A DNA stretch of 64,000 nt from Nesterenkonia populi (GTDB lineage: Bacteria > Actinomycetota > Actinomycetes > Actinomycetales > Micrococcaceae). The DNA is taken from positions 1,364,001 through 1,428,000 of the forward strand of contig NZ_VOIL01000001.1 in assembly GCF_007994735.1 (NCBI RefSeq). Direction: 5' to 3'. The notes beneath the pieces are model-generated. The model was not told where the DNA came from. It did not search any database and saw nothing but the letters and a program-made list of their open reading frames with translations. Positions 42,678 to 50,639 of this stretch are shown here, piece after piece (the stretch's first letter is position 1; the number at the start of each line of letters is the position of its first letter). The position numbers were made by a program, and so were the translations under genes.

Positions 42678-42691
42678 TAGAGTGGCTCGTC
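42678..42691 (+). promoter_or_regulatory. -10 element for the YecM/ASCH gene
   Basis: TAGAGT (42678-42683) lies 8 nt before GTG 42692. It rules out the upstream in-frame starts at 42632 and 42671. Confidence 0.5.
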
Positions 42692-43588
42692 GTGGATATT
42701 CAGCACCTCTACTCCGACTACATCGACCGGGCCCAGCAGGCCCTCGAGGCGCTCGGCCTGATGGACAGCGTCGTCCAGCAGGACACCGTGTGCCTGCAGG
42801 TCCCCAGCCACGAGCGGTACGACCAGGTCAAAGCCCAGCTGATCGAGGAGGACGCCCGCCTGCTCTCCGAGAAGGAGATCGGCGGCCGCCTCATCGCGGT
42901 CTTCGCTCCCGCCGCGCCGGTGCGAGCTGAAGGCTCCCCCTGGGCGGCCAGCTTCGTCGAGCTCGCGCAGCCCAAGCCCAACGCGGACTCCGTACCGGAG
43001 GGCATCCGGCACGTGCAGTTTGTGGTCCGTACCGGCGTCGAGACGTTCCGGGAAGCCCACGAGCACATCCGGTTCAGGGATCGCGGCAACTATGCCAACC
43101 GCCTCCTGGAGACGAAGCGCGAGGACGTCACACTCCGCTTCCACGACAAGCACCTGGGCGCAGTCATTGAGCAGGAGAAGGCTGCCGCCATCCTGCCGCC
43201 TGTGGAGTTCGCCGTGCCCGGGCCGATGCGTGAGGCCCTCGTCCGTGTGGTGGAGTCCGGGGAGAAGACCGCGACCACCTCCCTGCTGGCCGAGTACCAG
43301 GTCTTCGGCGAAGCCCTGCCCGCCGTGGGCGACCGCGGCGTCGTCGTCGACTCGGACAGCCAGCCGGCCTGCGTCATTGAGGTGACCGATGTGCAGGTCG
43401 TTCCCCTGAAGGACGTGCCGCGCTCCCACGTGGTGGCTGAGGGCGAGGGCTTCGAGAACCCCGCCGAGTGGCGTGCCGCGCACAAGGAGTTCTGGGACTC
43501 CGAGGAGGTCCGCGAGCACCTGGGCCCGGACCTCAAGATCAGCGACAGCACCCTGGTGGTCCTGGAGCGCTTCCGCACCCTCCCGTAG
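42692..43588 (+). CDS. Fusion of a YecM-like (VOC) domain and an ASCH domain
   Basis: A 298-residue protein of two parts. Residues 1-165 resemble YecM-type VOC proteins (QDTVCLQVPSHERYDQVKAQL, then EIGGRLIAVF, ELAQPKPN, EGIRHVQFVV). Residues 175-298 resemble ASCH domains (REALVRVVESGEKTATTSL near the start, VGDRGVVVDS, CVIEVTDVQVVPLKDV, GEGFENPAEWRAAHKEFW), which bind nucleic acid or nucleosides. I do not know this combination. YecM function is unknown; ASCH proteins include cytidine-derivative amidohydrolases and RNA-binding factors. The gene is single and convergent with ispE. Confidence 0.72.
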   Translation: MDIQHLYSDYIDRAQQALEALGLMDSVVQQDTVCLQVPSHERYDQVKAQLIEEDARLLSEKEIGGRLIAVFAPAAPVRAEGSPWAASFVELAQPKPNADSVPEGIRHVQFVVRTGVETFREAHEHIRFRDRGNYANRLLETKREDVTLRFHDKHLGAVIEQEKAAAILPPVEFAVPGPMREALVRVVESGEKTATTSLLAEYQVFGEALPAVGDRGVVVDSDSQPACVIEVTDVQVVPLKDVPRSHVVAEGEGFENPAEWRAAHKEFWDSEEVREHLGPDLKISDSTLVVLERFRTLP

Positions 43589-43589
43589 G

Positions 43590-43611
43590 CAGGCAAGCCG
43601 TCCCTTGCCTG
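43590..43611. terminator. Short hairpin between convergent genes
   Basis: CAGGCAAG (43590-43597) and CTTGCCTG (43604-43611) form a perfect 8-bp stem with a 6-nt loop, directly after the YecM/ASCH stop and before the ispE stop. Confidence 0.5.
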
Positions 43612-43617
43612 GGAGGC

Positions 43618-44646
43618 CTACTTCTGCGCGAGGAGGCGGGCTCCCGGGGCCGGCGCTGTGACCGGGATGGCCCAGACCTCGGCGCGCTCCTCCAGGGAGG
43701 TGGCCAGCTGCGAGGCGTGCGCGGCGTCGTGGGCGAGGAAGAACACCGTCGGCCCTGAACCGGAGACGATGCCCTGCATCGCGCCCTCCGAGAGGCCCAG
43801 GTCCATGAGCTCATCCAACTCCGGCAGTCTGCTCACCGCCGGTGCCTGGAGATCGTTGACCATCAGCGCGGAGAGGCTCTCGGCATCCGACCGCGAGACT
43901 GCCCGTACCAGGTCCGGGTCAAGCTCCGGGGTATCAGCCTGTACGCCCGCCCGCTCACGCATCGCGTCCAGCGTTCGGTAGACGCCCGGGGTGGAGAGCC
44001 CCACGGAGGCAGGAGCGATCACCAGATGCAGTTCGCCTCTGTGCAGCAGCGGGGACAGCTCATCGCCCACCCCCTGGCCGGCCGCGGCGCCGCCCATCAG
44101 AGCGAAAGGCACGTCCGCCCCCAGCTCCGAGCCGATCTCCGCCAGCTGCTCCTTGGACAGGCCCGCATCCCAGAGGGCGGAGCAGGCCACCAGGGCCGCC
44201 GCTGCGTCCGCCGAGCCGCCGCCCATGCCGCCGGCGACCGGGACGTTCTTCACCAGCGTCAGATCCACTCCCCAGCCGGCGGGCGCGCTGCCCTCCCAGG
44301 GGCCCGACAGCACGCCCGCGCGCCGCCCCTTGAGCCGGTCCCGCAGCAGCGCGGCAGCCCGGTAGGCGAGGTTGCTCGCCCCGAGGGGGATCTCTCCGGT
44401 CACCCGCTCGCCGGTGCTCTCATCCAGCAGATCCACTCCGGTGAAGACTGAGCGCTCCGAGACGGTCACGGTGATGGCGTCGTCCTCGCGCGGGGACGCG
44501 GTGACCTCCTCGTAGAGAGAGACGGCGCAGTAGAGCGTGGCGACGTCGTGGTAGCCGTCCGGGCGCAGGGGACCCGCCCGGAGGCTGAGATTGACCTTGC
44601 CGGGGGCCACTGCTGTCACGTGCCCGAAGAGCTGACTGTCACGCAT
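43618..44646 (-). CDS. ispE: 4-diphosphocytidyl-2-C-methyl-D-erythritol kinase
   Basis: GHMP kinase of the methylerythritol phosphate isoprenoid pathway; it phosphorylates the 2-hydroxyl of CDP-ME. The ATP-binding glycine loop is PVAGGMGGGSADAAAAL; the N-terminus has VTAVAPGKVNLSLRAG with the conserved Lys/Asn, and the C-terminal GIVSGSGPTVFFL is motif 3. ATG 44646 (342 residues) is chosen because homology begins there and TAGTGT lies 10 nt upstream; GTG 44694 is less likely. It follows rsmA by 72 bp. Confidence 0.94.
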   Translation of the reverse strand: MRDSQLFGHVTAVAPGKVNLSLRAGPLRPDGYHDVATLYCAVSLYEEVTASPREDDAITVTVSERSVFTGVDLLDESTGERVTGEIPLGASNLAYRAAALLRDRLKGRRAGVLSGPWEGSAPAGWGVDLTLVKNVPVAGGMGGGSADAAAALVACSALWDAGLSKEQLAEIGSELGADVPFALMGGAAAGQGVGDELSPLLHRGELHLVIAPASVGLSTPGVYRTLDAMRERAGVQADTPELDPDLVRAVSRSDAESLSALMVNDLQAPAVSRLPELDELMDLGLSEGAMQGIVSGSGPTVFFLAHDAAHASQLATSLEERAEVWAIPVTAPAPGARLLAQK

Positions 44647-44717
44647 AGTGGAATCAACACTAGACGCCGGGTCTGACACGAACTCTGACACCACGCTGGT
44701 CAGCGGCTGGGAATGCT

Positions 44718-45683
44718 TCAGGCCCGCTGCAGGGCGGCGGCGATCCGGGCGAACGCGGCGACGTCGAGCGTCTCGCCGCGCGCCTGGGGTGAGACACCGG
44801 CGCGCATGAGCGCCTGCTCGGCGGCGGCGCCCGAACCGGCCAGGCCTGACAGGGCCGCGCGCAGCGTCTTGCGGCGCTGGGAGAAGGCCGAGTCCACCAC
44901 CGCGAAGACCTCCGCCCGCGAGACATCGGTGCTGACCGGCTCATGCCGGTCGAAGCGCACAAGCCCGGACGAAATCCGAGGCTCCGGCCAGAACACGCGC
45001 TTGCCGACGACGCCGACCTTGCGGGTCTCCGTGTCCCAGGCGACCTTCACGCTGGGGACCCCGTAGATCTTGGAGCCCGGCCCGGCGGCCAGCCGGTCGG
45101 CGACCTCCTCCTGCACCATCACCAGGCCCTTGGTCAGGGAAGGGAGGGTCTGCAGCAGGTGGAGCACCACGGGCACCGCAACGTTGTACGGCAGGTTCGC
45201 CACCAGCACCTCAGGCTCACCGAGCTCAGGCGCGGGATCACCCTTCCGTGCCGCGGCGTCGCCGTAGGAGGACTCTTCACCGATCACCCGGCCGCTGAGC
45301 TCACCGGGACCGATCCTCATCGCATCCTGCCGGACCACAGTGAGCCGGTCTGCAGCCTCCGGGCGCATGGTCCGGACGGTCTCAGGCAGCTGGGCGGCCA
45401 GCTTCGGATCGATCTCCACGGCGGTGACCTCGGCTGCCTCATCCAGCAGCCCCAGCGTCAGGGAGCCGAGGCCGGGACCCACCTCAAGAACGTGCTCGTC
45501 GCCGCGCAGCCCAGCCAGGCCGACGATCCTGCGGATCGTGTTCGGGTCGATCACAAAGTTCTGGCCCCACTGCTTGGTGGGGCGGATGCTCAGCCGGTCT
45601 GCCAGTTCCCGGATATGCGCTGCGGAGAGCAGCGGGCGGGCAGCCTCATCAGCAGGGGCGGCGTCGTCGCGCGCGCCGCTCAC
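44718..45683 (-). CDS. rsmA: 16S rRNA (adenine-1518/1519-N6)-dimethyltransferase KsgA
   Basis: Dimethylates two adjacent adenines near the 3' end of 16S rRNA. The SAM-binding motif is [16 protein letters not shown], with VTAVEID (motif II) and the catalytic [11 protein letters not shown] (NLPY). [10 protein letters not shown] is the family N-terminal signature. At 321 residues it carries an insert near [23 protein letters not shown] that shorter KsgA proteins lack. The GTG start overlaps the tatD stop by 4 bp, with GGGAG 6 nt upstream. Confidence 0.95.
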   Translation of the reverse strand: MSGARDDAAPADEAARPLLSAAHIRELADRLSIRPTKQWGQNFVIDPNTIRRIVGLAGLRGDEHVLEVGPGLGSLTLGLLDEAAEVTAVEIDPKLAAQLPETVRTMRPEAADRLTVVRQDAMRIGPGELSGRVIGEESSYGDAAARKGDPAPELGEPEVLVANLPYNVAVPVVLHLLQTLPSLTKGLVMVQEEVADRLAAGPGSKIYGVPSVKVAWDTETRKVGVVGKRVFWPEPRISSGLVRFDRHEPVSTDVSRAEVFAVVDSAFSQRRKTLRAALSGLAGSGAAAEQALMRAGVSPQARGETLDVAAFARIAAALQRA

Positions 45684-46636
45684 GTCCAGCTCCCGTAGGC
45701 CTGCACGGTGTTGAGCATGACCTGCTGGCAGAGGCTGGGCAGCTCAGCTTCGCGCACTCGGGCCATCAGCCTCATGGTCTGCGGGATCATATAGGGGGCG
45801 TTGGGCTGGCCGCGGAACGGGTGCGGGGTGAGGAACGGGCAGTCGGTCTCCACCAGGATCAGGGACGGATCGGCGACCCGGAGCCCCTCCCGGATGCCCT
45901 CGGCGTTCTTGAACGTGGCGGTGCCCGCGAAGCTCATGTACCAGCCGTTCTCGCTGCAGATCCGGGCGAGCTCGGCGTCCCCGGAGAAGCAGTGGAAGAC
46001 GACGACAGGCGGCAGAGCGGGTGCGTCCCTGAGGACTCGGACGACGTCGTGGTGAGCGTCCCGGTCATGGATCTGCATGGCGATGCCCCGCTCGGCGGCC
46101 AGGGCGATGTGCTCGCGGAAGGAGCGTTCCTGCGCGGCGCGGCCGGTCTCGTCGGTGCGGTAATGGTCGAGGCCTGTCTCACCGACGGCGACGACCTGCT
46201 CATCCTGGGCGAGCTCGGCGATCCGGCCGAACGCGGTCTCGTACTTCCCTTCCGCGGCGAGCACCGGGGCCTCATTGGGGTGCAGGGCGACGGCGGCCTT
46301 GGCGCGAGGCTCTGAGCGGGCGGCCTGCACGGAGAACTCGGAGCTGGCCAGGTCATACCCCACCAGCACCGCTCCGCTCACCCCCACAGCCTGGGCGGTG
46401 TCGAGGTGCTCGGCCACACTGACCCGGACGAGCCCATCCCGGAAGTCGAGGTGCGCGTGGTTGTCCAGGACCGGGACCGGCAGCGGCTCCGGGGCGGGCG
46501 GGTATGTCAGGCGCCGCCTCTTCCCCGACTTCTCCTCCGACTGGGCGCGCACGGGCCCGTCGCCGTCGGGGGAGGCGTCCGGTTCGGGCTGGTAGGCAGC
46601 AGGGGTCTCGCCGGGGGTCACTGCAGATGCGCTCAC
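45680..46636 (-). CDS. tatD: TatD family metal-dependent DNase
   Basis: TIM-barrel hydrolase. Metal-binding motifs are DNHAHLDF (near residue 57), [20 protein letters not shown] and FHCFSG, with the final acidic ETDCPFLTP. The first 50 residues are a polar extension absent from most TatD proteins. The order tatD-rsmA-ispE is widely conserved in Actinomycetota, with rsmA starting inside the tatD stop. The GTG start is set by TAGACT 8 nt upstream. Confidence 0.93.
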   Translation of the reverse strand: MSASAVTPGETPAAYQPEPDASPDGDGPVRAQSEEKSGKRRRLTYPPAPEPLPVPVLDNHAHLDFRDGLVRVSVAEHLDTAQAVGVSGAVLVGYDLASSEFSVQAARSEPRAKAAVALHPNEAPVLAAEGKYETAFGRIAELAQDEQVVAVGETGLDHYRTDETGRAAQERSFREHIALAAERGIAMQIHDRDAHHDVVRVLRDAPALPPVVVFHCFSGDAELARICSENGWYMSFAGTATFKNAEGIREGLRVADPSLILVETDCPFLTPHPFRGQPNAPYMIPQTMRLMARVREAELPSLCQQVMLNTVQAYGSWT

Positions 46637-46650
46637 AGCGGGCGAGTCTA
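46637..46650 (-). promoter_or_regulatory. -10 element for tatD
   Basis: The reverse strand reads TAGACT (46650-46645), 8 nt, then GTG 46636. This is the only promoter seen for the tatD-rsmA pair. Confidence 0.5.
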
Positions 46651-46705
46651 CCGAGGGTTCAGCGCTTCGGGCTCAGAGGCTGGAGCCCGGGCAGCTTCGC
46701 GTCCC

Positions 46706-47461
46706 TCAGGTCAGCTGGGAGAGGCCGGTGACGAGAGCCATGACGGCGCCGAGGAAGGCCAGGGCGATCACCAGCCGCCGAATGGCGGAGGCTGCGACCC
46801 GCCGGCTGAGGCGGCCGCCGGCCCAGATTCCCAGCAGGGTGGCGAGCAGGCAGCCGAGCCAGACTGCCCAGTGGAGGTCGGGGGTGTGGTTGCCGCTGAA
46901 GATGAGCTTGCTGATGAGCGCCCCGGCTGAGATCGCCACCCAGAGGGGCTGCAGGGTGGCGGCCATTCGGCGGGGGTCCCAGCGGGAGAGGACGGCGTAG
47001 ATGGTCATGGCGGGTCCGCCGACGCCGGCGAGGACAGTCCCGGCCCCCGCGCCGGCTCCCGCGAGGATCCGCGCCGAGGCTCCGTCATGAGGGTGTTTGC
47101 CGACCCAGGAGGCGATGATCCCGGCAGACAGTCCGAGGATCACCAGGGAGGCGACGACGACGTAGAGGACCCCGACGTGGGACTGCTCGGCGATCCACGC
47201 GAAGAGCGGGGTGACGAGGACGGCGGGCGGCACGATCCATGCGATCTTGCGCCATTCGATGTCCTTCCAGACGGCGGCGAGCATCATCAGGGGCATGGCG
47301 CCGCCGAGCACATTGGTGAGCATGACGCCGGCGTGGGGGCCGAGCATCACCACGAAGAACGGGGAGACGACCATGGCGAAGCCGAGGCCGGTGACGCGTT
47401 GGAGAGCGGAGGCGAGGACGACCAGCCCGATGATCGCGGCCGGTATGAGGAGCTCGGTCAA
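46706..47461 (-). CDS. TSUP (TauE/SafE) family permease
   Basis: A 251-residue membrane protein with about eight helices and the two-repeat TSUP organisation: GFAMVVSPFFVVMLGPHAGV in the first half and GAGAGTVLAGVGGPAMTIY in the second, both broken by turns. The family exports sulfite, sulfoacetate or other organic anions; the substrate here is unknown. The TTG start overlaps the metallo-hydrolase stop (TTGA), so the two are co-translated. Confidence 0.86.
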   Translation of the reverse strand: MTELLIPAAIIGLVVLASALQRVTGLGFAMVVSPFFVVMLGPHAGVMLTNVLGGAMPLMMLAAVWKDIEWRKIAWIVPPAVLVTPLFAWIAEQSHVGVLYVVVASLVILGLSAGIIASWVGKHPHDGASARILAGAGAGAGTVLAGVGGPAMTIYAVLSRWDPRRMAATLQPLWVAISAGALISKLIFSGNHTPDLHWAVWLGCLLATLLGIWAGGRLSRRVAASAIRRLVIALAFLGAVMALVTGLSQLT

Positions 47462-48150
47462 CCGGAGACGAATTCCTGGGTGGAGATGTCCCGGTCGGGG
47501 GCGGAGACGTTGACCTCATACGGCTCGCCGTCGCGCAGCCAGGTGATCTCCTGGCCGGTGAGGCGGGTGATCTGCCGGGCGAAGAGCTCTCGGCCGCGGT
47601 CGGCGAGGAGCTCATCGTGAACGGGGACGACCATCTTCAGGCCGTCGAACCTGCGGACGAACTCGACCTGCTCCTTCATCGCGGACCAGGGAGCCATGAT
47701 CGGCAGGGCGAGGACGTCGACCGCCGCCGGGGCGGTGTCGAGGGCGTCGCCGGGGTGGAAGACGGTGGGCTCTTCGGGGTGTGTGATCAGGTAGCCGACG
47801 TTGCGGACGCGGGGGAGGTCGGAGTGGATGACGGCATGGTCGCCGCCGACCACCTGCACCTGCAGCCTGCCGACCGCGAACTTCGCGCCGGGCATCACAC
47901 CCTGCGCACCTTCCAGCGAGACCGCCTCCTCAACGTCCGCGGCGGTCCGCACCACTGCGTCCGGGTTGGCCTCCAGCAGGGCGGGCACGCGGTCTGGGTC
48001 CAGGTGGTCGGGGTGCTGGTGGGTGATCAGTACGCCGTCGAGGTCCTTCACGCCGTGCCAGGCGTCGGAAAAGGCTCCCGGGTCAATCAGCACCCTGGTC
48101 TCGGCGGCCTCAACCAGGAGGCAGGAGTGTCCCAAATGTGTGATGCGCAT
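47458..48150 (-). CDS. MBL-fold metal-dependent hydrolase (UlaG/YtkL-like)
   Basis: A 230-residue metallo-beta-lactamase-fold protein beginning MRITHLGHSCLLVE, with the zinc-binding THQHPDHLD motif, GGDHAVIH, FHPGDAL and PVHDELL. It resembles the UlaG-like branch, whose members hydrolyse lactones or phosphodiesters. An earlier ATG at 48159 overlaps the TAGGAT -10 (48163-48158), so ATG 48150, 7 nt downstream of it, is preferred. It is coupled to the TSUP permease gene. Confidence 0.88.
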   Translation of the reverse strand: MRITHLGHSCLLVEAAETRVLIDPGAFSDAWHGVKDLDGVLITHQHPDHLDPDRVPALLEANPDAVVRTAADVEEAVSLEGAQGVMPGAKFAVGRLQVQVVGGDHAVIHSDLPRVRNVGYLITHPEEPTVFHPGDALDTAPAAVDVLALPIMAPWSAMKEQVEFVRRFDGLKMVVPVHDELLADRGRELFARQITRLTGQEITWLRDGEPYEVNVSAPDRDISTQEFVSG

Positions 48151-48163
48151 ACCAGCCATCCTA
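48151..48163 (-). promoter_or_regulatory. -10 element for the MBL/TSUP operon
   Basis: TAGGAT on the reverse strand (48163-48158), then 7 nt, then ATG 48150. The divergent ABC-F gene has GATAGT (48204-48209) 6 nt before its ATG at 48216. Confidence 0.5.
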
Positions 48164-48215
48164 CGTGCGGGCCTGGACGTTTTCTGGATGGTGACTGTGG
48201 TGGGATAGTGCCCTT

Positions 48216-50132
48216 ATGGCACATCTGCTCGGCGCTGAGAACATTTCGATCACTTTCGGCACCCGCACGGTGCTGGACTCTCTGACTCTGGGCATCGATG
48301 AGGGGGACCGGATCGGCATTGTGGGCCGCAACGGCGACGGCAAATCGACGCTGATGCGGATTCTGGGGCGTGCGCAGGAGCCTGACGAGGGCCGTGTCAC
48401 GTGGCGCGGCGGAGTGTCGGTGGGGCTCCTGGACCAGCAGGATGTGCTGGACCACAGTCTGAGCGTCGGGCAGGCGGTGGTGGGCGATGCCCCCGAGCAT
48501 GAATGGGCGACGGACCCGGCCAAGCGCGACGTCGTGGAGGGGCTGCTCTCCGAGCTGGACTGGGACAGCCCGGTGGGCGCGCTCTCCGGCGGGCAGCGGC
48601 GACGGGTGGCGCTCGCCGAGCTGCTGATGGGCGAGCATGACGTGATCATGCTGGATGAGCCCACCAACCATCTGGATGTGGAGGGGGTCGCCTGGCTGGC
48701 GAACCACCTGAAGACCCGCTGGAAGCCGAATGAGGGCGCGTTCCTCGTGGTCACCCACGACCGCTGGTTCCTGGACGAGGTGTGCACCCTGACCTGGGAG
48801 GTCCATGACGCAGCGGTGGATCACTTTGAGGGCGGCTATGCGGCGTACACCTTGGCCCGGGCGGAGCGTGACCGGGCCGCGGCGGTGGAGGAGCAGAAGC
48901 GCCAGCAGCTGGTCAAGAAGGAGCTGGCCTGGCTCAGGCGCGGCGCCCCTGCCCGGACCACCAAGGCGAAATTCCGGGTGGATGCGGCGAACGCGCTGAT
49001 CAACGACGTCCCGGAGCACCGGGACGAGGTGCAGCTGAGGAAGATGGCCACGGCCCGGCTGGGCAAGGACGTGCTGGACGTGGAGGAGATGTCCTTCACG
49101 GTGAGGAAGGCGAGGGGCTTCGGCGCCTCAGACGCGGCGCCAGAGGTCGAGCATCAGCTCTTCAGCGATGTGACGTGGCGCTTGGGCCCGGGGGAGCGGG
49201 TCGGCCTCGTAGGCGTGAACGGCGCCGGAAAGTCGACCCTGCTCCGGATGCTGGAGGGCACCGTGGAGCCCGACGCCGGACGGGTCAGGCGGGGGAAGAC
49301 GGTGCAGACGGCGATCCTCACCCAAGAGGTGGAGGAGCTTCGCGCCAAGGCCGGCATGCGGGTGCACGAAGTGATGACTGAGGAGAAGAGCGTCTTCGAA
49401 GTGGGCGGCAGGGAGCTCTCCGGGGCGCAGCTGCTGGAGACCCTCGGGTTCAGCCGCAGCCGCCAGTGGACTCCCGTCGGGGACCTCTCCGGCGGCGAGC
49501 GGCGTCGTCTGCAGCTGCTGAAGCTGCTGACCGGGGAGCCGAACGTGCTCATGCTGGATGAGCCCACCAATGATCTGGACACGGACACTCTGGCGGCCAT
49601 GGAGGACCTGCTGGACAGCTGGCCGGGCACGCTGATTGTGGTGAGCCATGACCGCTACCTGCTGGAGCGGGTGACCGATCATCAGGTCGCCCTGCTCGGC
49701 GATGGTCAGATCCGCATGCTGCCCGGCGGGGTGGAGCAGTATCTGCGGATCCGCCAGGGCCAGGAGCCCCCGCCCGGGCTCAGCGACACCTACCGGGGGC
49801 AGTCCAGCGTGAGGGCCAGCGAAATCCCGGGAAGCACCATGCCCGCGGGCGCCAACCCGAGCATGCAGAGCACAGCCCCAGCCGGGCAGGGCGGCTCGGG
49901 CGCCTCGGAGGCGGACAAGCGCCAGGCCCGCAAGGACATGCAGCGCATCGACAAGCAGATGGAGAAGCTGCAGGCTCAGCGGGAGGAGCTCCACGCCAGA
50001 ATGGCCCGCGCCTCCGAGGACGTGGACCTCGACAGGCTCCGCACGCTGCAGCCGCAGCTGGATGAGGTCAGCACCGAGCTGGAGGAGGCGGAGCTGGCGT
50101 GGCTGGAAGCGTCTGAGGCCGCGGAGGGCTGA
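48216..50132 (+). CDS. ABC-F family ATP-binding protein (Uup/EttA-like)
   Basis: A 638-residue cytoplasmic protein with two ABC domains: Walker A GRNGDGKSTL and GVNGAGKSTL, signatures LSGGQRRRVAL and LSGGERRRLQL, Walker B VIMLDEPTNHLD and VLMLDEPTNDLD. The interdomain linker is charged and helical, and the C-terminal 70 residues form a coiled coil (DMQRIDKQMEKLQAQREELH), as in Uup. No membrane segments. ABC-F proteins act on ribosomes or, for Uup, on DNA branches; this one could be housekeeping or antibiotic protective. Confidence 0.92.
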   Translation: MAHLLGAENISITFGTRTVLDSLTLGIDEGDRIGIVGRNGDGKSTLMRILGRAQEPDEGRVTWRGGVSVGLLDQQDVLDHSLSVGQAVVGDAPEHEWATDPAKRDVVEGLLSELDWDSPVGALSGGQRRRVALAELLMGEHDVIMLDEPTNHLDVEGVAWLANHLKTRWKPNEGAFLVVTHDRWFLDEVCTLTWEVHDAAVDHFEGGYAAYTLARAERDRAAAVEEQKRQQLVKKELAWLRRGAPARTTKAKFRVDAANALINDVPEHRDEVQLRKMATARLGKDVLDVEEMSFTVRKARGFGASDAAPEVEHQLFSDVTWRLGPGERVGLVGVNGAGKSTLLRMLEGTVEPDAGRVRRGKTVQTAILTQEVEELRAKAGMRVHEVMTEEKSVFEVGGRELSGAQLLETLGFSRSRQWTPVGDLSGGERRRLQLLKLLTGEPNVLMLDEPTNDLDTDTLAAMEDLLDSWPGTLIVVSHDRYLLERVTDHQVALLGDGQIRMLPGGVEQYLRIRQGQEPPPGLSDTYRGQSSVRASEIPGSTMPAGANPSMQSTAPAGQGGSGASEADKRQARKDMQRIDKQMEKLQAQREELHARMARASEDVDLDRLRTLQPQLDEVSTELEEAELAWLEASEAAEG

Positions 50133-50172
50133 GGCTGCGCCTCCTGGACGGTGCCGCCCGCCGCGGAATCTG

Positions 50173-50298
50173 GTGCCGAGGAGCCTGCGCCTTGCCATCG
50201 GAGGTGTGCACGCCCTTACGCTGGCTCTCATCGCCTTCGGTCTGATCCTGACCGGAACGGCAGTCACAGCCGCCGCACATCCTCGGAGGAACACATGA
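50173..50298 (+). CDS. Possible 41-residue hydrophobic peptide
   Basis: From GTG 50173 the frame encodes a short basic start, a hydrophobic stretch (ALTLALIAFGLILTGTAVTAAA) and a basic end (HPRRN). Its TGA overlaps the next ATG (ATGA at 50295-50298). The ribosome-binding site is poor. It could be a coupled mini-gene or only a readthrough of the intergenic region. Confidence 0.3.
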   Translation: MPRSLRLAIGGVHALTLALIAFGLILTGTAVTAAAHPRRNT

Positions 50299-50396
50299 AC
50301 ATCACCCCAGCCAAGCGGCTCGTCGCCGCCCTGCTCGCCCTCATGCTCTTTCTCTCGGCAGGCGCCGGGCTTCTGGCCACACTGAGCCCCGCCTAG
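50295..50396 (+). CDS. 33-residue membrane or secreted peptide
   Basis: ATG 50295 is preceded by a perfect GGAGGA 5 nt upstream. The peptide has a basic start (MNITPAKRL) and one hydrophobic helix (VAALLALMLFLSAGAGLLATL). No family is recognised. The strong ribosome-binding site makes translation plausible. Confidence 0.45.
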   Translation: MNITPAKRLVAALLALMLFLSAGAGLLATLSPA

Positions 50397-50411
50397 GACG
50401 CCGCCCCTTGG

Positions 50412-50417
50412 TAGTCT
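50412..50417 (+). promoter_or_regulatory. -10-like element upstream of the tRNA fragment
   Basis: TAGTCT at 50412-50417 would start transcription near 50424, about 9 nt before the duplicated tRNA segment. Confidence 0.35.
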
Positions 50418-50432
50418 TGACGGGCTTCATCC

Positions 50433-50455
50433 ATCCGCCATGGTGTAAGGGCAGC
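50433..50455 (+). repeat. 23-nt exact copy of the 5' end of tRNA-Gln
   Basis: Positions 50433-50455 are identical to 50567-50589, which cover the acceptor 5' strand and most of the D arm of the tRNA-Gln gene plus one preceding base. Downstream of the copy the sequence diverges into a hairpin. It may be a remnant of a duplicated tRNA gene or part of a small RNA. Confidence 0.85.
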
Positions 50456-50461
50456 CCGTTC

Positions 50462-50508
50462 AGCCCGGCCCACACCTGCTCACGCAGGTGCGGATCCTAG
50501 GCCGGGCT
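50462..50508 (+). terminator. Two-part hairpin after the tRNA fragment
   Basis: The outer stem AGCCCGGCC (50462-50470) pairs with GGCCGGGCT (50500-50508). An inner stem CACCTGC (50473-50479) pairs with GCAGGTG (50484-50490) around a 4-nt loop. TTCTCT follows, so it may act as a terminator, or as the body of a small RNA. Confidence 0.5.
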
Positions 50509-50540
50509 TCTCTCAGCGGTGCGCCGAGAATCCTGGCGTC

Positions 50541-50546
50541 TAAGAT
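50541..50546 (+). promoter_or_regulatory. -10 element for tRNA-Gln
   Basis: TAAGAT at 50541-50546 predicts transcription from about 50553, 15 nt before the tRNA. The transcript would continue into glmU. Confidence 0.45.
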
Positions 50547-50567
50547 GGTTGAGCCAAATGAATCTGA

Positions 50568-50638
50568 TCCGCCATGGTGTAAGGGCAGCACACCGGTTTT
50601 TGGTACCGAGAGTCTAGGTTCGAATCCTAGTGGCGGAA
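50568..50638 (+). tRNA. tRNA-Gln (anticodon UUG)
   Basis: The cloverleaf folds by hand: acceptor TCCGCCA/TGGCGGA, a D arm closed by GTG/CAC, anticodon stem 50593-50597/50605-50609 with loop TTTTGGT and anticodon TTG at 50600-50602, T arm CTAGG-TTCGAAT-CCTAG, discriminator A50638. CCA is not encoded. The first anticodon-stem pair is a C-A mismatch (50593/50609). The glmU start codon follows after one base. Confidence 0.95.
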
Positions 50639-50639
50639 C

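Noticed and set aside
50433-50589. The duplicated tRNA-Gln segment as phage attachment sites
   Set aside because: Phage att sites normally copy the 3' part of a tRNA. Here the 5' part is repeated, only 134 bp separate the copies, and no integrase gene lies between them.
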